A stretch of 64,000 nucleotides of DNA from Viridothelium virens (Eukaryota > Ascomycota > Dothideomycetes > Trypetheliales > Trypetheliaceae). The notes beneath the pieces are model-generated. The model had not been told where the DNA came from and made no database searches. It was given only the letters and a program-made list of their open reading frames with translations. The position numbers and the translations under genes are program-made. The stretch is from contig ML991815.1 of the NCBI GenBank assembly GCA_010094025.1, positions 124,001 to 188,000 of the forward strand, in the 5' to 3' direction. Of this stretch, positions 62,144 through 64,000 are shown piece by piece; the first letter of the stretch is position 1, and each line of letters opens with the position of its first letter.

Positions 62144-63762
62144 ATGCCAGTGCTCAAATTCGCCTTGACTGCAGATGCTGCAGGTCAAGTGCACAATATT
62201 CTCACATGTTTAGGCAAGTTTAGTGACTCAGTCTTTATCGAAGGTCGTCATGATCGCGTAGGTGCTTATTCCTTTACTCGCTTGTCTTATTCTCATGCAA
62301 TAACTAGCTCGTTCTCTCGGCTCTAAATCCATCGAGATCCGGCTATGCGTCTTTCACACTTGACAAGTCATCCTTCTTTTCTGATTACGAATTTGCTTCC
62401 CATCGTGGTCGGGTTGATGGGCGGTTCACCTGTCAAATTTACAACAAGGTAATTGTGGAGTCCGACGATATCATGCATCATGATACTCAGGCAAGTCATT
62501 TAGGCTCTCTCATCGGTGTTCAAGAGTCGCCTTGCGGATACGCGAGGAGGCGATACGGCTCTTGAACGGTGTGAAATTACAGTCGAAGAAGAGCCATATA
62601 AAGTTACATGCCGCTTCATCGTGAAGTTGATATGCAGACATGGTAATTGGCTTTGAGCAAGCTGAGTGAATCTGACTGATGTGGATTTAGGGGTCACTAA
62701 AACGTACAAGCTCACCTACGAATCAATTGAAGTTATGCAGGCTCTATTCAACAAAAGTGCCGCGCACAATGTCTTTCAAATCTCTGCCAAGATGCTCAAA
62801 GAATACTCTGATTACTTTGCGCCAAAGGCAGAGCAGCTGGACATGTATGCAGAAAATGGTCGTGTAACATTTACCAGCTTCACTGAGAAGATTATGGACG
62901 GCAAAGGTACATTTCCCCTGCAGATGTCCAAGCCTTTTTTTCTGACTTATCTTTGTGCAGAGATACTAAAGCAGCCACTTCACACTGCCGTGTCCGTTGA
63001 TGTCAAGGATTTTGAAGAGTACAGAGCCGAGGAGAAAGCGCACATTATCATCAGCGTCAAAGATTTCAAAGCAATTGTGGCTCATGCCGAATCACTGGGA
63101 GTCGCTTTGAGAGCTCAATACTCGCATCCTAACCGACCGCTTCAATTTTCATACACTCGTGGGGGCATGAAATGCGAATTCACCTTGATGACAACTGGCA
63201 GCTCGCAAGATTCGGCTGCGCCAAGATTGACTGAGGCAGTGGAGTGGAGAGCGGATACGAGATCGAGATCTGCTCCATCCACGCGTTCAGAAAGTAGATC
63301 TACTGAGATGCCCAGGTCGCTGCAAAATCAGCCTATTGCCTCCCGTAATACTTTGCGGCAACGTGGTCTTGGTAGCGTGACGCGTGCAACGCCGCATAAC
63401 TCTGATCCCGAGGCTGACAGCCTGTTCGTACCATTAGCAGAAGACGACTGGAGATGGGAACCGCTCGAAGAACAGGAGCCAGAGGGGGATACGCTGGGTT
63501 GGGACGCAAGTGAGGAGCAAGTGAGTCATCCTCGCTATACTGTTCTCTAGGAACGCACTGACTGCATTCTAGGACTCCGTCTTGCCAGCGGACTTCAGCA
63601 ATAACGCTCATCTTGCGGGTCCTGGTGTGGAAGGCGCTTTCGATACAGATGTGGCACCGATTGATCGTGTCGAGCCAACACAGCATGTATCACGGGTAGG
63701 ATTCTTGAGTAAACATCACACAACGGCGCTAATATCATTAGATTCGAGGATTATTCGATTGA
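62144..63762 (+). CDS. rad9: DNA damage checkpoint protein Rad9 (9-1-1 clamp subunit)
   Basis: Seven exons, 62144-62257, 62308-62448, 62504-62642, 62691-62906, 62961-63520, 63573-63695 and 63742-63762, give 437 aa, close to S. pombe Rad9 (426). Residues 1-270 form the PCNA-like Rad9 fold: LVLSALNPSRSGYASF, ISAKMLKEYSDYF, KIMDGKEILKQPLHTAVSV and LQFSYTRGGMKCEFTLM. A disordered acidic tail follows, rich in Ser/Arg then Glu/Asp/Trp, which in relatives is phosphorylated and binds the TopBP1-type activator. The last exon, 21 nt including the stop, encodes only IRGLFD, the conserved Rad9 C-terminal signature. Rad9 joins Rad1 and Hus1 to form the 9-1-1 clamp at damaged DNA. Confidence 0.96.
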
Positions 63763-64000
63763 CGAACCTTGATGAAATTGGAATGTATGATTATTTGGTG
63801 TTGAAGACAAGTATGCACAAACCGTTGATGCGATTCGAATCCTTTGCTGTGTGAGTAACGTTCCTGACCAGAAGGCTGGAGTAGGCCATGCTTTGGTGCC
63901 GCGCTATGTTCTGTGATGGTAAATAGGACAAGGACATTTACGAGCGGGTTGACATTGCGATTGTCCATTGCCCACTAAGCCTCTTGCGCCCGGCCTTCTT
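63763..64000. other. Right edge, 238 bp downstream of rad9
   Basis: 3' flank of rad9; nothing further recognised. Confidence 0.5.

Overview
The window is nuclear DNA of a filamentous ascomycete (Pezizomycotina). Evidence: dense genes on both strands; many short introns (mostly 50-80 bp) with GT..AG ends and CTGAC/CTAAC-like branch sites; and lineage-typical genes such as a HET-domain protein, a Con7-type zinc finger, ascomycete F-box proteins and a VNX1-type antiporter. The class cannot be settled from sequence alone. Gene models were spliced by hand, and every junction given keeps the reading frame unless stated otherwise.

Layout. 1-7.9 kb: F-box protein (running off the left edge), a STAND-like N-terminal-domain protein, a methionine-permease-like APC transporter. 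9-13.4 kb: HET-domain protein, proteasome ATPase Rpt6. 13.4-18.6 kb: VNX1-type vacuolar cation/H+ antiporter, metallo-beta-lactamase-fold hydrolase. 19.7-25.8 kb: Rab GTPase, a flavocytochrome b2-type 2-hydroxyacid dehydrogenase ending in SKL, FGGY pentulose kinase. 26.5-31.7 kb: EMC10, an unrecognised small gene, Utp21. 32-42.3 kb: Vip1 inositol pyrophosphate synthase, a kinesin, and a transporter-like/DUF3431 fusion. 42.7-47 kb: second F-box protein, mitochondrial PPR protein. 49-50.5 kb: Con7, preceded by a 5.6-kb gene-free stretch. 56.1-63.8 kb: DEAD-box helicase Dbp2, Thi20-type thiamine enzyme, checkpoint clamp subunit Rad9. Most genes are unrelated housekeeping functions; no biosynthetic cluster or intact transposon is visible.

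The most unusual signal is compositional. Five GC-rich islands of about 0.7-0.95 kb (centres near 17.65, 22.97, 28.53, 37.70 and 44.15 kb) each switch abruptly on the + strand from strongly C-rich to strongly G-rich, whichever strand the gene is on. All five lie in the 3' part of a gene, about 150-600 bp before its stop codon, and they reshape the encoded protein ends. Other points of interest are a peroxisomal-type SKL terminus on the cytochrome b5/FMN enzyme, a 442-bp intron in the Dbp2 gene at the site of the autoregulatory DBP2 intron of yeast, a 19-nt micro-exon in the Thi20 gene, a transporter-like/DUF3431 fusion, and a possible mitochondrial rRNA-derived fragment near 55.4 kb.
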